Assembly: GCA_910576785.1 (NCBI GenBank)
Contig: CAJTJG010000012.1
Location: 1-64,000 of the forward strand
Length of the DNA: 64,000 nucleotides
Origin: an uncultured Duncaniella sp.
Lineage (GTDB): Bacteria; Bacteroidota; Bacteroidia; Bacteroidales; Muribaculaceae
Direction: 5' to 3'
Notes under the pieces: generated by a model
What the model was told of the DNA's origin: nothing
Database searches by the model: none
Seen by the model: only the letters and a program-made list of their open reading frames with translations
In this document: piece by piece, positions 63,603 through 64,000 of the stretch
Numbering within the stretch: position 1 is the first letter of the stretch
Layout of the letters: every line of letters begins with the position of its first letter
Program-made: the position numbers and the translations under genes

Positions 63603-64000
63603 ATGGAAATAATAAACTTTGCCGAGACTCCGTCGCTCGTCAGCCAGTACATGAGCGAGCTTCGTGATGTGAACACTCAGGGAGACATGATGCGCTTCCG
63701 ACGCAACCTCCAGCGCATAGGAGAGATCATGGCTTACGAGATATCCAAGCGTATGCGCTACCGCAAGGAGACCGTCACCACTCCGCTGGCCACATCAACC
63801 GACGATGTGATAGACGAACAGGTGGTACTTGCCACCATATTCCGCGCAGGAATACCGTTCCATCAGGGTTTTCTCGATTATTTCGATAAGGCTCAGAATG
63901 CATTTGTATCAGCATATCGGAAATATCGTGAGAAGGAAAATTTCGATGTATTCATAGAATATATAGCCTCACCGCTGCTCGATGGAAAAACCCTCGTCAT
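63603..64000 (+). CDS. upp: Uracil phosphoribosyltransferase, N-terminal part (cut by window edge)
   Basis: 132 codons to the edge. ETPSLVSQYMSELRDVNTQG and the YRKETVTTPL region match UPRT; the PRPP loop lies beyond the window. Salvages uracil. It is 12 bp after the radical SAM gene. Confidence 0.88.
   Translation, partial: MEIINFAETPSLVSQYMSELRDVNTQGDMMRFRRNLQRIGEIMAYEISKRMRYRKETVTTPLATSTDDVIDEQVVLATIFRAGIPFHQGFLDYFDKAQNAFVSAYRKYREKENFDVFIEYIASPLLDGKTLV

Noticed and set aside
1..64000. CRISPR array
   Set aside because: No regularly spaced repeats of 20-40 bp seen anywhere.

Overview
The window looks like chromosomal DNA of a gut Bacteroidales bacterium, most likely a Muribaculaceae relative (family level is inference). 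Direct signs are the many Bacteroidetes-type promoters (-7 box TAnnTTTG), RND/TolC lipoproteins, secreted proteins with Bacteroidales-style C-termini (a 'YFNLQGIRV' type ending), and mobile genes of the kinds seen on Bacteroides integrative elements. It splits in two. Positions 1 to about 32.7 kb are a mosaic of mobile and accessory DNA, relatively AT-rich. From about 33.2 kb to the end is conserved chromosome with a strongly C-ending codon bias.

Mosaic part. (a) 1-9.9 kb: end of a mobilization-type region, an AraC regulator diverging from a four-gene oxidoreductase operon, an RteB-like regulator whose phosphoacceptor and ATPase residues are gone, a structured RNA, a DUF3800 gene, a candidate small RNA and tyrosine integrase 1. 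(b) 9.9-27.7 kb: a candidate integrative mobilizable element (IME) bounded by a 16-bp direct repeat (9891-9906 and 27727-27742). Both ends carry the same 12-bp tandem arm-type repeats (AAAGTTACCTAT). It holds relaxase, MobC, a probable oriT region, a DUF3987 protein, an excisionase-like HTH protein, a frameshifted DUF6043 gene, a cargo operon, a TIGR04255-type module, a RhuM/Doc pair and integrase 2. The flanking DNA on both sides has a different arm repeat (GTCACTAC or GTCACCAC). That is the pattern expected if related elements are integrated in tandem at one site, with arm sequences tracking the divergent N-terminal domains of the two integrases. (c) 27.7-32.7 kb: a structured leader RNA and a cassette of small detoxification or resistance-like genes (PNPOx-like, YciI, tautomerase, Vat-like acetyltransferase, GrpB, AraC, CAT-like), then a 472-bp internally deleted insertion sequence with perfect 23-bp inverted repeats.

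The best candidate for an undescribed system is the operon at 16040-22521. It encodes a NERD-nuclease/Rsm22-like methyltransferase fusion, a compact SF1 helicase, an 800-residue-class protein I do not recognise, and a DUF1848 iron-sulfur protein. The genes overlap or nearly touch. They lie behind a leader of about 330 nt that has its own promoter, an intrinsic terminator and a hairpin over the first start codon. Its position on a mobile element beside TA-like modules suggests anti-phage or element-stability defence; this is inference.

Chromosomal part: tRNA-Ser(CGA); acyltransferase, phosphoesterase, tex and folK; a secreted protein and a lipoprotein; clpB; a short ssb diverging from a Crp-family regulator; two cell-envelope proteins; thymidine kinase, a DUF3108 protein and a phosphoesterase; a tripartite RND efflux operon; fucO; leuACDB; and ybaK-aroC-radical SAM-upp, with upp cut by the right edge.
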